A stretch of DNA of 64,000 nt from Dreissena polymorpha. Lineage: Eukaryota > Mollusca > Bivalvia > Myida > Dreissenidae. Below are positions 1-12,889 of the stretch, in pieces. The notes under the pieces were generated by a model. That model searched no databases. It saw nothing but the letters and a program-made list of their open reading frames with translations, and was not told the DNA's origin. The position numbers and the translations under genes are program-made. The DNA is taken from NCBI RefSeq assembly GCF_020536995.1, contig NC_068361.1, forward strand, positions 106,682,314-106,746,313, read 5' to 3'. Each line of letters opens with the position of its first letter. Within the stretch, counting starts at the first letter, position 1.

Positions 1-1416
1 GCTTTCAGATAGTATACATATATAAAAGATATTCTTCTCCACAATTCAAGTCAAAACAAAGAAAAATAATCTTTCTTATTTATCTCCTTTCTTACGGAAT
101 ATTTTCCGCTTTGTGGGCAGCATGACTGGAATGTTAATATATTTTACTTGCGATAGTAATCTTGTAGATCAATTATGATGGCTCTCAGGCGTTTATTATA
201 CGCTGATGTGCCTTAGGAATTTCGAAGAAAACTCATAGCTTTATACAGTGTATACATATAACCCTTCCTTGCTTAGCATTATCGATCAAACAAAATATTA
301 ACGACCCTTTGTTACTCGATAAAGGGCGATAAAGAGCGGTTGAGACATCGATATATCAAAATAAGAATTCAAGTACTAGTATTTTGTCAGATGTTTTTGG
401 TTACGTTTGCCAGAGTTTGTGATATAATTTTATAGTTTTAAATAGTAAACTGTATTGTTTGCGCAGGTCTCCTGTTTACGTAATAATTGCCAAAGGTAAA
501 TCCTGTTCTGAAAATAGAAGATGCATTCGTTAATCTTCGCAGGTATGTGTATTAACTTATACACATACCTTAACTTCGTGAGAATTGCGTCAGGTAATCT
601 GCAACAAATTACTATTATAAAATAACTTTCAAACAATTTGCTGTTATAAAATCACAATGTGATAAGTGTCTATGATTTATAGCTATTATCTCAAGATTCA
701 CTAAATATTTCAGTTGGTTTTTCGCGGTATTTGATAATATGATATATGGGTGTATTGAACGAAATTCCCCGGATGCGTTGGTTAGTGTACTCATATCCGA
801 TATGTATCAGATAACTACGATTGTCTTGCGTCACAGCTATAATAAGATAAGATAACTACCTGTATGGACAATTTAAACGGCAGCCCATTGGATACAGTTT
901 CATGGACAATTGAAACGGCAGCCCATTGGATACAGTTTCATAATGCCATTAAATAATGATGTATCAATACGGCTCATGTCTCGCTTCATTGTTTCAGATA
1001 TAAGCAACTATAAAGTGCGAGTATACCTGATTAATATGTTTACGCTTTATTTGAGGTACATGTACATGTGTGATTGTTATTATAGCGGACGCATGTCAAT
1101 CCTTACAAACGTCACATCCGAGTTTTGTAACTTTGGTAAAGAGAGTGAAAACATTCTATAATAGAATGTTTTATATCAATCTTATTTACTTGATTTCTTA
1201 TTTACTTGATTTCTTTTGAAGGATCTTTCAGTAAGTTCTTCAAGATTAAAAAAACATGTAAAAATTTTCTTGGTGTGGTGTGGGTGTCAAACGTTGGTCC
1301 AAAAGCCGTTTGAATAAATGGATAGTGTCCTTAAGCGTGCATTAAATGATATAGAAGTGATATTTTGAATATAGAGATAACATTGCACGTAACTATGACT
1401 TCTGCAAAGTGAAATT
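1..1416. other. Gene-free AT-rich stretch
   Basis: I see no convincing coding exon. Two short direct duplications are visible: a 39-bp unit repeated back to back at 862-939 (each copy starts atggacaatt and ends gatacagttt), and a 17-bp unit repeated at about 1172-1206. The open frames here are low-complexity and lack splice-like ends. Confidence 0.5.
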
Positions 1417-1690
1417 TTAATTTAAAAAATGGTGTGTTTGTGAAACTCTTTGTACCCCCATATATTTGACCTTTGACCTTGTTGGATGTTCTTGACCTTG
1501 ACCTTTTGCCTTTCCAATGTGAAGCTCCACAAGATACACGTGCATGCCAAATATCAAGTTGCTATCTTGTCTATTGCAAAAGTTATGGACAATGTTAAAG
1601 TTTGACGCAAACAAACCAACAAACAGACAGGACAAAAACAATATGGACATAGAAAGTAACAAAAAAGAACTTGATCTTAACATTTAAATT
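1417..1690. repeat. Dispersed mollusc-type repeat
   Basis: The stretch contains the phrases ttgaccttgaccttttgcc, tgccaaatatcaagttgc and attgcaaaagttatggac. I recall this combination as an interspersed repeat in mollusc and other marine invertebrate genomes. It lies at the end of a minus-strand open frame that shows no protein features. The class (SINE, LINE tail or MITE) cannot be decided from one copy, and no target duplication was identified. Confidence 0.45.
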
Positions 1691-3454
1691 TAATTATGAA
1701 TTTACAGCTCAATTTCTTTTTGTAAATATTTTTTCACAAATATGTGTCATAATATAAAAGTCATGCCGTTAGTCGCCGTTTGTTTAAAAATGTCAAACTT
1801 TTAAATTATTCTTAATTGTAATTTGTGATATAAAGTATTAAACGATTTGTCTATTGGGGTATATACTTTTAAAATACACAACTAGACCAAGAAAACACCG
1901 ATACTGTTACTATTTTGTATCCGCTGCAATTGTTCAATTGAGTACATTATAGTCTCCGAGATGTTGCTTTTCCATTGAGCCTTATTGTAACGGCAAATGA
2001 ACTAAAATACTTATACGTGCGGTAAAGACAAGTTTTATATTACTTTAAGTATTCGCACTGACGCATGAACTTTATGACAAGATTGTCTCAAGCCATACTA
2101 AATGGATTTTCAAAATAACAAGTCGCAGGGTTAATAGCAATTATCATGCATCTTTTGTTTAAGGCAATAGACAAACCCTCTCTAGACGCAAATGAAATTT
2201 GATTTGAATCCACTTTTATTCTAAATAAATGCTGCGAAACCTAGATTGTAAATTGTTACGGTTTAAAATGTTAGCGGATTCTTCCGTGCAGTAGCCTAGG
2301 GCATTACTGTGAGTTACAGAATTAGAACAGAACATATTTTTTATTTGATTTGTACATAGTACATCATCATATACACATATTATTATATGACAGTTTTATA
2401 ACATCACGTATATCAGTATAACATACAAACACGAATTTATGGGCATTTCAATATAACATAACACAGCATGTAAAGAGGATATCAGTTTTCGTTAACATTT
2501 GTAATTTTAATTCTAATTTCCAAGCTTTCTTTAATAGTCGTATGATTTTATAATTGTTGAACATATATTTTTGTAATATTGAAAATGTAAGTTTTGGTTG
2601 GTTTGGTTTGCCAGATTATTTATAATCAGATATTTATATAAAATATAAATGCATTAACAAAGCATTTGTTTTTAATAATGTTCTTGGATTGTTCGAATAG
2701 ATTTTTTCATTGTCCATGCATAGTTTTTTGTGTTACCTGGATGATCGTACTGACTACACTTGTACACTACAATTATGTGTGTAATGTTATGTTTAACGCA
2801 TCACGTGTTGACAACCACGTTGTCATCTTACGTCTGCATATGTACATCTGATTAAAATCGTTTTAAACGCGATTTTGGTTTCTTTTTTATTATGATGTAA
2901 GTGTGAGGTATTACTATGCCTACAATCGCTTTGTATAAATCGTGTGTTTGCATTTCGAAGTTTATAACGTCTTTTCCTGTCTAATACTGCATTATGTTCT
3001 GACCCGGAGTGTGTCCCAGCAATTGTACCTAATTAACTTACCATACTCACTATAGTTGCACCATTTTGTATTTATAGCTGCAATTTCCAGCTTTTTCTAG
3101 GTGTCGCTTATAGATTTTAAATTTGGTTGTGGTCTTGGTGATGTGGGGGAAAAACCGAATTACCCTTAGGAAACCCCACCTTTCAGGTATAGTGACCACC
3201 AACAAAGCCACCTGCTTCGGGGATTGAATCCGGTTTGCCTTGGTGCGATGAGCGATCAGTTCCAAACAGTTTAAGTTTTAATCGTTTTATGTTAATAGAT
3301 CGGTTTACCGTTCCATGAATCTATATAAAAACATACACAAGATTAATTGCCTTAAAATATTTAAACCTCATAAAATACTTGAATGAGTGTATAATATGTA
3401 AGTTTGTGATTGAATTACGCGTTATGCAAAATACATTAAATAAATGTATGAGTC
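1691..3454. other. Gene-free AT-rich stretch
   Basis: Nothing recognisable was found. Open frames are short, AT-driven and have no family motifs. Confidence 0.5.
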
Positions 3455-3689
3455 GCGCTCTGATAAAAGGGTGTTTAATACATGTGGGTAGAGTATGATC
3501 CCAGATTAACCTGTGTAGTCGCACAGGCTACCGGTAATCATGGCCGACACTTTCCGAAGAGACTTTCTTTCAATGAAAAATATCATAAAGCGGAAAGTGT
3601 CGTCCCTGACTAGCCTGTGTGGACTGCACATGCTAATCCGGGACGACACTTTACGCTCATGCATTAAGCCCATTTTCCCAGAGCACAGC
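3455..3689. repeat. Fold-back MITE, copy 1
   Basis: A ~235-bp fold-back repeat. One arm reads gcgctctgataaaaggg then atgatcccagattaacctg; the other ends cgggacgacactttacgctc then cccagagcacagc. The middle carries ggaaagtgtcgtccctgac, and agcctgtgtggactgcacat forms an internal stem. It shares its arms and core with copies at 28145 and 29559. This family is the main reason for suggesting Dreissena. It is non-coding and therefore non-autonomous. This copy is the most diverged of the three. Confidence 0.75.
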
Positions 3690-4479
3690 CCAAATAAATG
3701 CTGATTGATGCCGGTCATATTCGGATGCCCATATCATCTTATTATCCTGACTATCAAAGTCATGATCGGAGCACAAGCACGTCAGTAAATGCGCCAATCC
3801 ATGAGTGTTCGTATTGATGAATCGTGGAATGCAATACTTTCGTTAAACCATCAGTTGTGGCATTTACTTCAAGTATCTTATAGAATTCTGTTGTAAGAGG
3901 ATCCGGAGAACTGTTCAAAATGTGTTGTATTTTATTAAATCGTTAACAACTTGTCATTAACGCAATCCATTCCATCAATGATGTGATTTACCTCATGCAT
4001 CGGGTATAAAGATACTACGTGAAAGAGTGGGGAAATTGCACAGATGGCAAAGTATTGTTTCAGATTTACGAAAACAATGTAACTTTATAAAAAGAACCCA
4101 CTCAAATAACAATTGTTTACACATTATCAAAGTTCCAAAGCTCTTTTATTTAAGACACATTATATAATATATATCGACCATGTATGTTTATATAAACTCG
4201 CTATATAAAATAAGAAAATCGTTTATGCACTATGAGATAAAAAGCCTTTTGTTTTATAGGGCTTGTTTGTTTGGCCCTTTTCATGTTTAAATTTTGACAA
4301 CTGATTGTGAGTATTCTCTTCATCTGTATATTGGACGGGGTTAGTTCCCAATCATGACAGCGCAGTCACGATGTCTTCTTTGAAGTTTTTTCATACCGTC
4401 GTAAGACAAGAATCTTAAGTCATGAGTTTGATGCTTGCTTATTTTTATATTATAGTAAATTAGCATAATGAAAATGTTT

Positions 4480-4536
<57 letters not shown>

Positions 4537-7500
4537 ATACCATATTCCTTATTGCATAAAACATATACAATGTTTATAGCAAACAATATATAGAACAAAT
4601 ATACAGTGGGTAAGACATACAATTAACAACAATGGTTAACAAGAGCATAAATAGTACATGTACACACAATGATGTTTGGAATGATACTAACAAATGTAAT
4701 GAATCCTTTTTTTTAATCACTCTGCAGTGTTCTGGTCTTATTTGCAAAGAAAACGAATTTTGCTAAATTATTCAGTACAATTTTTTATTCTGAGTTTATA
4801 AGTGCGATAAATTTATTTACAGTAGGCCATCGGCAAAAATAAGGTTTGAAGAATTTAGTATAAGACAATAGGTAATTTGCAATACTAACCTAGTTTTACT
4901 TGTCATAGCCACTTAAAAAAATGATTTAAACTGGGGTGCGTGAACTAAAAATTCATTATATTGGGTTTATATACGCGTTGTGTGATTTTTTTGCTGTGTT
5001 TCAATTATAATGCAAACGAAGCTGTAGCTGTTTTGGAAACGGTTCTGGCATGTTTTAAATTGATTCGCGCAAAATAAAGAGTGAGTAATTGTCTTAAACA
5101 CAACTCTTGATTATATAGTCTTAAACGAACTGACCGTTTCATAACTATGTAAATTTCTTAGTTAATTATTATTTATTGTTTAGCAAAAAAACGCAGAAAT
5201 ATTGTCATCGTTGTTTGTTTGTTGTTGTGTTTTTCATACAAAATTCTTGTACAAATAATTTAAGTTTACACGGTGTATTTCAAACTTATTTCACCGGATT
5301 AAAGAACATTATGTTAAATTTTATGTTCATCGTTTTTATTTCAAAAGTGTGGATTTTTATTTATTCCTCGTTGCTTATTTGATCAAGACTCTATACAAAC
5401 CTAACGACCGTTGATGGAGTTAAAACGTAATTATTGGAATGTCAATATTCATATGTTGTTATTGTTATTGATATTTGCGTTATCATGGAAAATAAGGGAC
5501 CTGTTAATGATCAGAAATATGAGATGACAGAAAGATAAAACAGCAGATGGAATCGATGTGGTGTCGTCGATGAAGTCAACATCAAGAATCAGTGTTCGCC
5601 TTCTGAACGGAATTAACGAACACTTCGATCGATGACTTCGTCACTGCGAGGAGTTCCCTTCGAGTTCAATTAAACTTGTTTACTGTTTACCATACTACGA
5701 CATTGTTTAAGTCGGTTAGTTGATTGTTCGTTCGTTGGGTCATTTTACAGTGTTGACTTTGAAGGATTGTGGCGTTTTCTGTCAACTTATTGTTTAAGTC
5801 TGTTCGTGTTTTTTTGTTTTTCAATAAAAAGTCGCGGTCTGACGTTCTGTTTTTCGTCACTGTCAATTGATTAACCATGTTAATTTTTCTGGGTGTTATC
5901 GTTTTATTTCAACTTTTTGTGTTTTTCTCCTATATATATTTTTTCCATACAAGTATGCGGTTCGACGTTCGTATTTTCGATACGGTCAAACAGGATGTCG
6001 CATGTAGATTTTAATTTTAAAATATTTAAAAAATTCCACTTACGACATATAAACAATTATAAAAATGGAGTGTTGCCGTTTACATGTTTGTTATTACTTG
6101 TATAGAATAGACGCGGTCAGTTTGATTTCGAGTTTGATTTCGAAAGAAAATGCGCTCTGATTAGTGTTAGCTAATTTGTTGTCTTTCACAGACATGCGTT
6201 TTGCAATGCTTAAACGTTACACCTAGGTTTAGGACCCAATAATTATTAGTAAAAACTAACAACACAGCCAATCGAATATATGGTACTTATCCGTGGGAGG
6301 GTTTGTTTTCTGCCTCGCTTAAACATACATAAATAAGAATTGTCATGTACATAAGTCATAACTTGTGGTAAAAGGATATAAAATTAAACTTAATCAAACA
6401 TAATCAATTAATTATTACACACATTGACTTCAACAAAGATATTCATAACCAAGTATATTATCGAAACTATACATGCCATTTTTGCATAAATATTGCTCGA
6501 TATTGTATCGACCTTGATCTGACCGATTATAACTTCAATATCAGCGGTCGTTTTTCAGTATTCTAGCAGGCATTCGTTTTAACAAAACATCGGCATTGCC
6601 TTTTTAAATCAGTTTGTTAACCAATTGTGAAAATCTAATAATAAATCTCGGGGTTACGTTTTCTATTGTATACATGAGCTCTCAAGTAACATGAGCCTTA
6701 TTGGAAATAATTATTTAGATGTCATTCCCTTGCATTGGGTGTGCGCTGTAGTTCATTGCATGTCACTGGCTTTGACCTTTTTTATACTCCTTATGCCTTC
6801 CCACGTTTGATTTTCTTCTCTATTAGGAAAGAAATAAAAAATATCCTGTATGAGAAGTAATGAGAATACTTACTGTAATATGTTTGTTTCCCTTACTTGC
6901 TTTGGCTGTTTTCTTTGTGTCTCATTTCATTATTTAAAAAAGCCTTAATAGGTGGTCCTGACTTCTTTTACGCCCAGCCATCGATTTGAATATGCCCTAT
7001 CTCATGAAGTACATGTCTTTTAGTACGTAGTATCATACACCTGTGTATGTAATGAATTTAATCAAATCTCACGTCCATGGCAAATGAGTACTACTAACAA
7101 AGTCTGATGGTTAAGAAGGCAATTAAACTTTTGATAAACTTTTTCTGCAGACATACGTACTTCACACTCGAATGTAATGTAAACTTTCGATTCTGTTTTG
7201 ATAGTTACTATCACCGCTTTTGGAAGGTTAGTGCTTTGTATGTTTCTCACATTCCAGTGAATTGTATCTTTCGGTATATCTTAGTCATGTTGTGACTTTG
7301 TTTACCGCATTCACAGTACGCTCGTGGGCAAATATATGACATGTTTCACCCCCGTCCTTATCGACGCTAGACCTGACGCATAGGTAGATGATACATTAAC
7401 ATACTACAATGTAGCGAACATATAGTATGCGCTGTCATTTCATTTTAGGGTGAGCGATTAGCTGACATGTACACCGCACTTTCTGACGTAAATGGTCATT

Positions 7501-8220
7501 TTAAATGCCTGGGTAACATTATTTCCGTGATTTCACAATTATGTCAGTGGGTTTTTTGGCGAAAACGAAAATGGCTAATGTCCTATATCAATGACAGTTA
7601 CACGTGTCGTTTATTAATTGTTTTAGTCGCTCATAAATAATTGGAATGACATTACAGGTGCACGTATGATTTGCAATTCGCTCATTATTAATTAGCATTC
7701 CAGAAATAAATGACTAACGACTTTTGTAAAAATAGATATTGAATTATGATAATGTCCATAAATATAATGTATTTCTTTTAATAAAGGGTTAATTAACTGT
7801 TTAAATTACACTGATAATTTAAAGTCACAAACACTTCATTTAATTTATATTGGCCTAAGAAAAACAATTTACACTTTACACATATATGAATATATTTATT
7901 TGACAGTATAAAAAATATTGTATTCAATTTTCATAATTATCATGTATAGTACTATAATATGTATCAGTGGGACGAAACATCCACTCCCTCCCTACACAAA
8001 TATTAGTGGCGCGCAAATGTTTTTTGGCACAAAACCTATATCACTCAACAAATAAAATCTATAAATTTGATAGATATATGTGAGCTTTGAAATGTTGTGC
8101 GATTATATCGGAGTTCTGGTCAAAAACTTTGGTTTAGAAAAAAAAGACGATGTACAACGTCGGCGAATCTGGAATGCTCCCTGTTGCATATTAACGAAGG
8201 GCATTCGTTACTGTATACTA
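3690..8220. other. Gene-free stretch
   Basis: No coding exon could be supported over 4.5 kb. The only clear structure is the TA dinucleotide run near 4481-4534. Short open frames at 5176-5382, 5893-6105 and 7062-7295 are hydrophobic or low-complexity and match no family I know. Confidence 0.5.
4481..4534. repeat. (TA)n microsatellite
   Basis: About 27 uninterrupted TA units. It is followed by ccataccatattcc. Confidence 0.95.
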
Positions 8221-8723
8221 TAATTCGGTCATTTCGAAACTACATAAGTTGTCTCCCATTCGTGTAGGTATCACGAGTATCCCCAATGTGTCACACCGGT
8301 CTTACTGACCTGTGTGAATGCGCGCTAAGCATTGTGGGAAACGGACTTTTTTCCATCATGGCGTTGGTAAACATAATAAACACGGAAGTGAAAAATGGTA
8401 ACTAATTATTATCAAAAACAGGCCCCATCAAACCGGGCCAGCTGTAATATATACATGGATGCAGTTTGTGCTTCAAAAGGAGCCACTTTTCATGTCAGTC
8501 TATTGTTTGTAAGAATCACTAAACACGTAACTTAGACTAACTAAACACGTTGCAAGACTGTATCTTCGAAATAGTAAATAAATCAAAATAATAAATAAAT
8601 ATTTATAATTAAATACCTGCTGAAATTTGAGAAAGTAAACGATTTAAAATAAACGCTGTGAACATTACAAGGAATTTTACATGTAGGCCTCATGTGTGAG
8701 AGGATTAATCAGGGATAAAATAA

Positions 8724-8858
8724 ATGGAGTTCAAACTCAAAGGATCCAACATTTTGAGGAGGACGTCATGGTATCTTGGACATTTGGCACTTTCATATAT
8801 TTATTTAGTAGATACCGAAAATGCTGAATGTGCTAATTGCAACATCAAAGACGAGCAG
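8724..8858 (+). CDS. Candidate first exon with hydrophobic N-terminus, unrecognised
   Basis: An ATG at 8724 opens 45 codons that end exactly at a strong donor, gacgagcag|gtgaga, in phase 0. The predicted peptide begins MEFKLKGSNILRR, then a hydrophobic run around LGHLALSYIYLV (residues 18-29), then ENAECANCNIKDEQ. It looks like a signal anchor or signal peptide followed by a Cys-containing start of a lumenal domain. No partner exon with matching phase was found downstream, and the exon lies inside the inserted segment, so it may be chance or part of an element. The family is not recognised. Confidence 0.25.
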
Positions 8859-9089
8859 GTGAGATTTTTACAGCTTTATTTTTCTTGACATAATGTTGTA
8901 TGTTTTCCATTTAATTTATATGGCGCTCTAGTCTTACTTATAAGACGCGCAAAGAATTTATAGATACTTTTTATATGGGCTAAATTCTTTGCTACAAATA
9001 TTACCCATATAATAAGTAGCTTAATATTTAAGAGCGTCAAAAATTTGGACTAATGGCGCTCAATTTTAGCTCGGCTGTTTTCGGGGAAA

Positions 9090-9335
9090 ACCCTAGGTAT
9101 TGTCATAGCATGTCGTCAGATGTCCGTGTCGTGCTAAAATCTTTACATCGGCTCTAATATCAAAGTGCTTCCACCTATAACATTGAAACCTCACATGTAT
9201 ATGCACCGTGATGATTTTTACACGCCACACCCATTTTGGGGTCACTCGGTCAAAGGTCAAGGTCACTAACCTCTAAAAAATTCTTTTAATAAATTTAATT
9301 TATTCAAAACTGCACCGCAGCCTAACTTGGCACCC
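9090..9335. repeat. Dispersed mollusc-type repeat
   Basis: It contains gctctaatatcaaagtgctt, ccacacccattttggggtc and ggtcaaaggtcaaggtcac. I recall this arrangement as an interspersed repeat in bivalves. It lies within the 4.4 kb insertion. Confidence 0.45.
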
Positions 9336-9549
9336 ATAATGTGGTTCTCTTGTTTATATATAATTTTAAAAATGTATTAATAACCAGAATAGTTTATGCA
9401 TGTATAAATAAAAAGATACAGCCATGAACAGTGCGTTTTAATTTTTAATAAATATGCTTTGATTGCGTATATGCAAAACAATGAAGTCCATATATTGTTA
9501 ACTGATTTTTAAAATGTTGAATGTCACACATTACTCACCAGTCCGTTTA

Positions 9550-10085
9550 TGTACCGACACTTTATGTACCACTATCTGACACTTTATGTACCATATTTAT
9601 AATATAAAGAGATAACTAATTTAATATGAATGTGTGTTATTGATGAAATGTATTTTGTGTGATAGTATTTATGAATTTAGACTTATATATTGGCTATAGA
9701 TTTTATATTTTGTCAGATTGTCTAAGTGTCACTGAGTGTCTTAGTTTAATTTATTAGCCCAAGTACATGTAGTACTTAATAAATGACTTATTAGTCTTAC
9801 CTGAAATTGAAGTAAATTATAAAAATTCATTTGTCTCTTATCTTATCCTGACTAAGGATTATAAAGTCTAAAATGTTTGTATTATATTGTATAATTGAAA
9901 TGTGATACTTTGAAGAGAAGAGAGAATGACCTTAATGTTCAAACTGTAAAAAAATCAAATTATTTCCTTCTTTAGACTTTAATCATGTTTAGAGAATGAC
10001 CTTAATTCATTAGGACTGCTATGAATGAATGGACAATAACACCTATATTTTATGTAGGTGGTACATAAAGTTTCAAAGTACACAA
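9550..10085. repeat. Possible MITE with gtaccacata-type inverted ends
   Basis: The left side carries cactttatgtaccac (with a second acactttatgtacc just after it). The right side, around 10051-10080, carries gtggtacataaagtttcaaa, the inverse. About 530 bp of non-coding AT-rich DNA lies between. Ends and target duplication are not resolved. Confidence 0.35.
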
Positions 10086-10389
10086 AAGGTCTGGTCCATG
10101 TACATAAGGTGTTACACCCTAAAATGTTCATGGTATCAGTGTTTCAATAATGTAGTGTTTCTTATTATGTATTGCTTAGGTTGTTTTGTTTCAAATTTGC
10201 ATTTATTTTAAAGAATTTTCAGTCATTTTGTGAATTCCATGTTTTTTGTAATAAGGTAAAATATGTTTTACATGGCGTCAAATATTAATTCATGGTCGCT
10301 ATGGAGAATGATGTCCGCTGGGCGTGGGTTCGATCAATACTCTGGGAGTTCTCATTATCGTCTCCATGGACAACAAGTTCTGGTGTACC

Positions 10390-10429
<40 letters not shown>

Positions 10430-10469
10430 TGTGGTGGTGGTGGTGGTAGGAGTAGTAGTAGTAGTAGTT

Positions 10470-10536
<67 letters not shown>

Positions 10537-10640
10537 ACTAGTAGTAGTAGAAGTAAGATCAGTAGTAGCAGTCGTAGTTGTTGTTCTTGTTGTAGTAGTA
10601 GATACTTAATTAATTAGTAGTAGTAGTAGTAAGAGTTGTA
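10390..10640. repeat. (TAG)n microsatellite with TGG interruptions
   Basis: Mostly TAG units with a short GGT/GTT patch at 10420-10447 and interruptions after 10537. It is preceded by gtgggttcgatcaatact, which resembles a Pol III B box, so the run may be the simple-repeat tail of a tRNA-derived SINE. Long poly-Ser or poly-Val open frames here are artefacts of the repeat. Confidence 0.9.
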
Positions 10641-10825
10641 ATGGTTGTGTTTGTATTTGTATTGAATTCTGATAATAGAACACAATGATGCTGCTGCTAA
10701 AGATGATGATGATGAATATGATAATGCTGCTGCTGATTGTGATGATGATTATATGATGGGACTTTGGTATTATAAAATTTGTGAGGTTCAAACACAAAAC
10801 CTGTTGGATAATAAAACTTCTCATT

Positions 10826-11138
10826 TTATGACAAAAGAGCTAGATTGTAGAGTAAAAAATAAGTATAAAATTCCCTAATAGAAAAGCTACCATTAAAGGA
10901 CCATGACTTGTGGGCTTCATCAAAAGCAATGCATGAAACAGTTATATCTCTTTCAAATGCACTCAATATTGCTGTTCCAATTGATATGCTCAGAAATGCT
11001 TCTGGATGGGCATACACCAATGAGTACTTTCCTTCAGTTATTTCTTCTAAAGACACATTAACAACACTGTCGCCCTTAGCAAGAATTCCGGACGCTCCCC
11101 CTAAGATGTTCCCTCCCCAGACATTTCCCCCATTTTAG
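10826..11138 (-). pseudogene. RecQ-type helicase fragment (motif II, DEAH)
   Basis: On the minus strand the reading frame gives ...GILAKGDSVVNVSLEEITEG followed by KYSLVYAHPEAFLS and ITVSCIAFDEAHKSW. HPEAFL and the DEAH Walker B box are typical of the RecQ/Werner branch of superfamily II helicases. After DEAH the expected tryptophan-containing loop is replaced by unrelated sequence, and the frame ends a few codons later. The N-terminal part of the same domain lies about 1.1 kb upstream on the same strand, at 12201-12398. Both are inside the 4.4 kb insertion, so this is probably element-borne or captured rather than the host RECQ gene. Confidence 0.6.
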
Positions 11139-12200
11139 TTTTAGTGCTTACATTACCCCCCCCCCCACCCCACAATAAATTTATAATGGTTTGGTTGAAG
11201 TATAATCTTGATTTATTATCAAAATGATTTTTTTTGCTTATGTAATCTTATGTAATTAACTTTTAATATGAAGCAGCTTGTTTGTTGTTTTCTTTGGATT
11301 AATCATTCATTATTTTTGTTAAACTGTTTAAGGAGTGCATGTAAATTATTAGTAAGACGTGCATGTTGGTGTACTAGAGGAATACTAGAGGAATACATGG
11401 AATATTCTCAAAATCTTACATGTTATTTTTAATATAATTAAATAGGATCAATTGATGAATTAATTCAGTTTGAGTCAACTTAGGCTGGGTTGTGGAACTA
11501 TAGTTATTTGTTGTTTTTAATCCAATTAAATAGGGCACTATGTAACTGTCAAAGAAAATATGCATTCATTCGCATATAAGCCAAGTTTTGGATGTCACTG
11601 ATATTTTCAATTTTACTAGTACCTAATTAAGACTAATTAAAACAGAATTGGACTTTCCTTGCAAAGTATTTATTATTAATAATAAAATAAGCTAATGTAA
11701 TCAAAACATATTGATATTTTAAAAATTTAACTCAATGATATTAATAATATTTAAATTTGCCCCAAAAAAACTAGGGCAGGTAGATAGGAAGATTTTTTTT
11801 TTGAAAACCAACAGTGTTATCAGTGTAAAATATTTGTAAAGCTTCTTCAATTTCAGTTTTACATTTTATGACCTGCAACATATTCTATGCTACTTTATTT
11901 TACTATGGTAAGTCATTAAAGTGTTATTTATTTTTCAACTATATAATGTGCTAATCTCATATAATGAATTACTACCCCATTTAAAGATGACACCTAAACC
12001 TAATCTAAATTCATTAATACAACAGTTATAATTGTTTTATTGTAACATACTATTCCACTAAAAAATGACCATCATAGAACAGCAATGCTGTGCTTTTACT
12101 AAAATTTTCATTGATCTCAATTATTTAAAGAAAAAAAAACTATCAGGCATTTATAAAAAAATATATACTTAGGGTGTCAAAATTTAACAAACTGAACAAG

Positions 12201-12398
12201 TCAATTTGAACTTTTCTTGCAATGCAAATGGAGCCACTTGAAATACCAAATTGTTCTTATACTAGTCGGCAATATAGCTATGACATTGTGTCTATTCATA
12301 ACATGCATCAGATACACCTTCTGAAACTTTTTAAGCGGTTTTGAAAACGCTATTTCATTGCAAACTTTCGTCAATAAAGGATACATGTTGTTGTACAA
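12201..12398 (-). pseudogene. RecQ-type helicase fragment (Q motif and motif I)
   Basis: The minus-strand frame includes KPLKKFQKVYLMHVMNRHNV followed by IAILPTS. This matches the start of RecQ helicases: a Gln-containing helix, then 'dVIAvLPTGyGKS'. The Walker A lysine is missing: after ILPTS the frame reads IRTIWYFKWLHLH, where GYGKSLVFQVAP would be expected. The DNA there (ttggtatttcaagtggctcc) still looks like the expected coding sequence in another frame, so small indels have scrambled the P-loop. It reads toward the DEAH block at 10826-11138. The gene is non-functional as it stands. Confidence 0.55.
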
Positions 12399-12677
12399 CC
12401 GAAAGTGAAAGTACAGTTTAAAAAAAAATGAATAAAGAGCGAAATTGTTGAAAACTTACGAAAATTTGAAATGATACTAACATAAGACCGTAAGACTGAA
12501 CAAAATTATACTTGACTTTTAAATCATAACATGAAAGTTTACTTATAAAGCAAATTCTTCATTCATCCGCCGACTTCTTTGTGTCGTAGTCATAAATGCC
12601 TCCAAATGGAGGTGCGTGATGCGTCTAAGTATAGAGGTGACAATAACGTAGTGACGTCACCATTTATGTATAGAATG

Positions 12678-12830
12678 CGAGTATCCCGGGTAAAAAGCAG
12701 TCCGTCTAAAATGCGTATATGACTCATATCCGCGGATATGACAGAAAAGTGCGGATATGGACGAATATAAGCAATATCGACACTTTTTCTGCAATGTCAA
12801 TTTCAATGTTTAATGAAAAATACACAATAT
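12678..12830. repeat. Inner part of the left TIR
   Basis: The run from cgagtatcccgggtaaaaag through gtccgtctaaaatg and catatccgcggatatga to cactttttctgcaatg is repeated in inverse at about 15400-15560. The central ccgcggatatg is itself near-palindromic. Confidence 0.8.
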
Positions 12831-12889
12831 GTATTAAATATGCAAGGTACAATTATCTTATATTTGATTGTTACTATATAGTATAGTTT

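Larger units (their letters stand above)
8284..12677. mobile_element. 4.4 kb insertion in the left TIR, with 10-bp target duplication
   Basis: The sequence cgagtatccc occurs once at 8274-8283 and again at 12678-12687. Removing one copy plus the material between restores a left TIR that is colinear with the right one, so this is an insertion with a ~10-bp target duplication. The inserted segment contains a candidate plus-strand exon, a dispersed repeat, TAG microsatellites and, on the minus strand, two blocks of a RecQ-type helicase. I found no clear terminal inverted repeats, so the class is unknown. A 9-10-bp duplication is usual for MULE-type elements and possible for retroposition, but no poly(A) tail is seen at either junction. 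Confidence 0.6.

Noticed and set aside
10263-10609. Poly-Ser and poly-Val open frames
   Set aside because: Also microsatellite translation; only a B-box-like motif upstream is worth noting.
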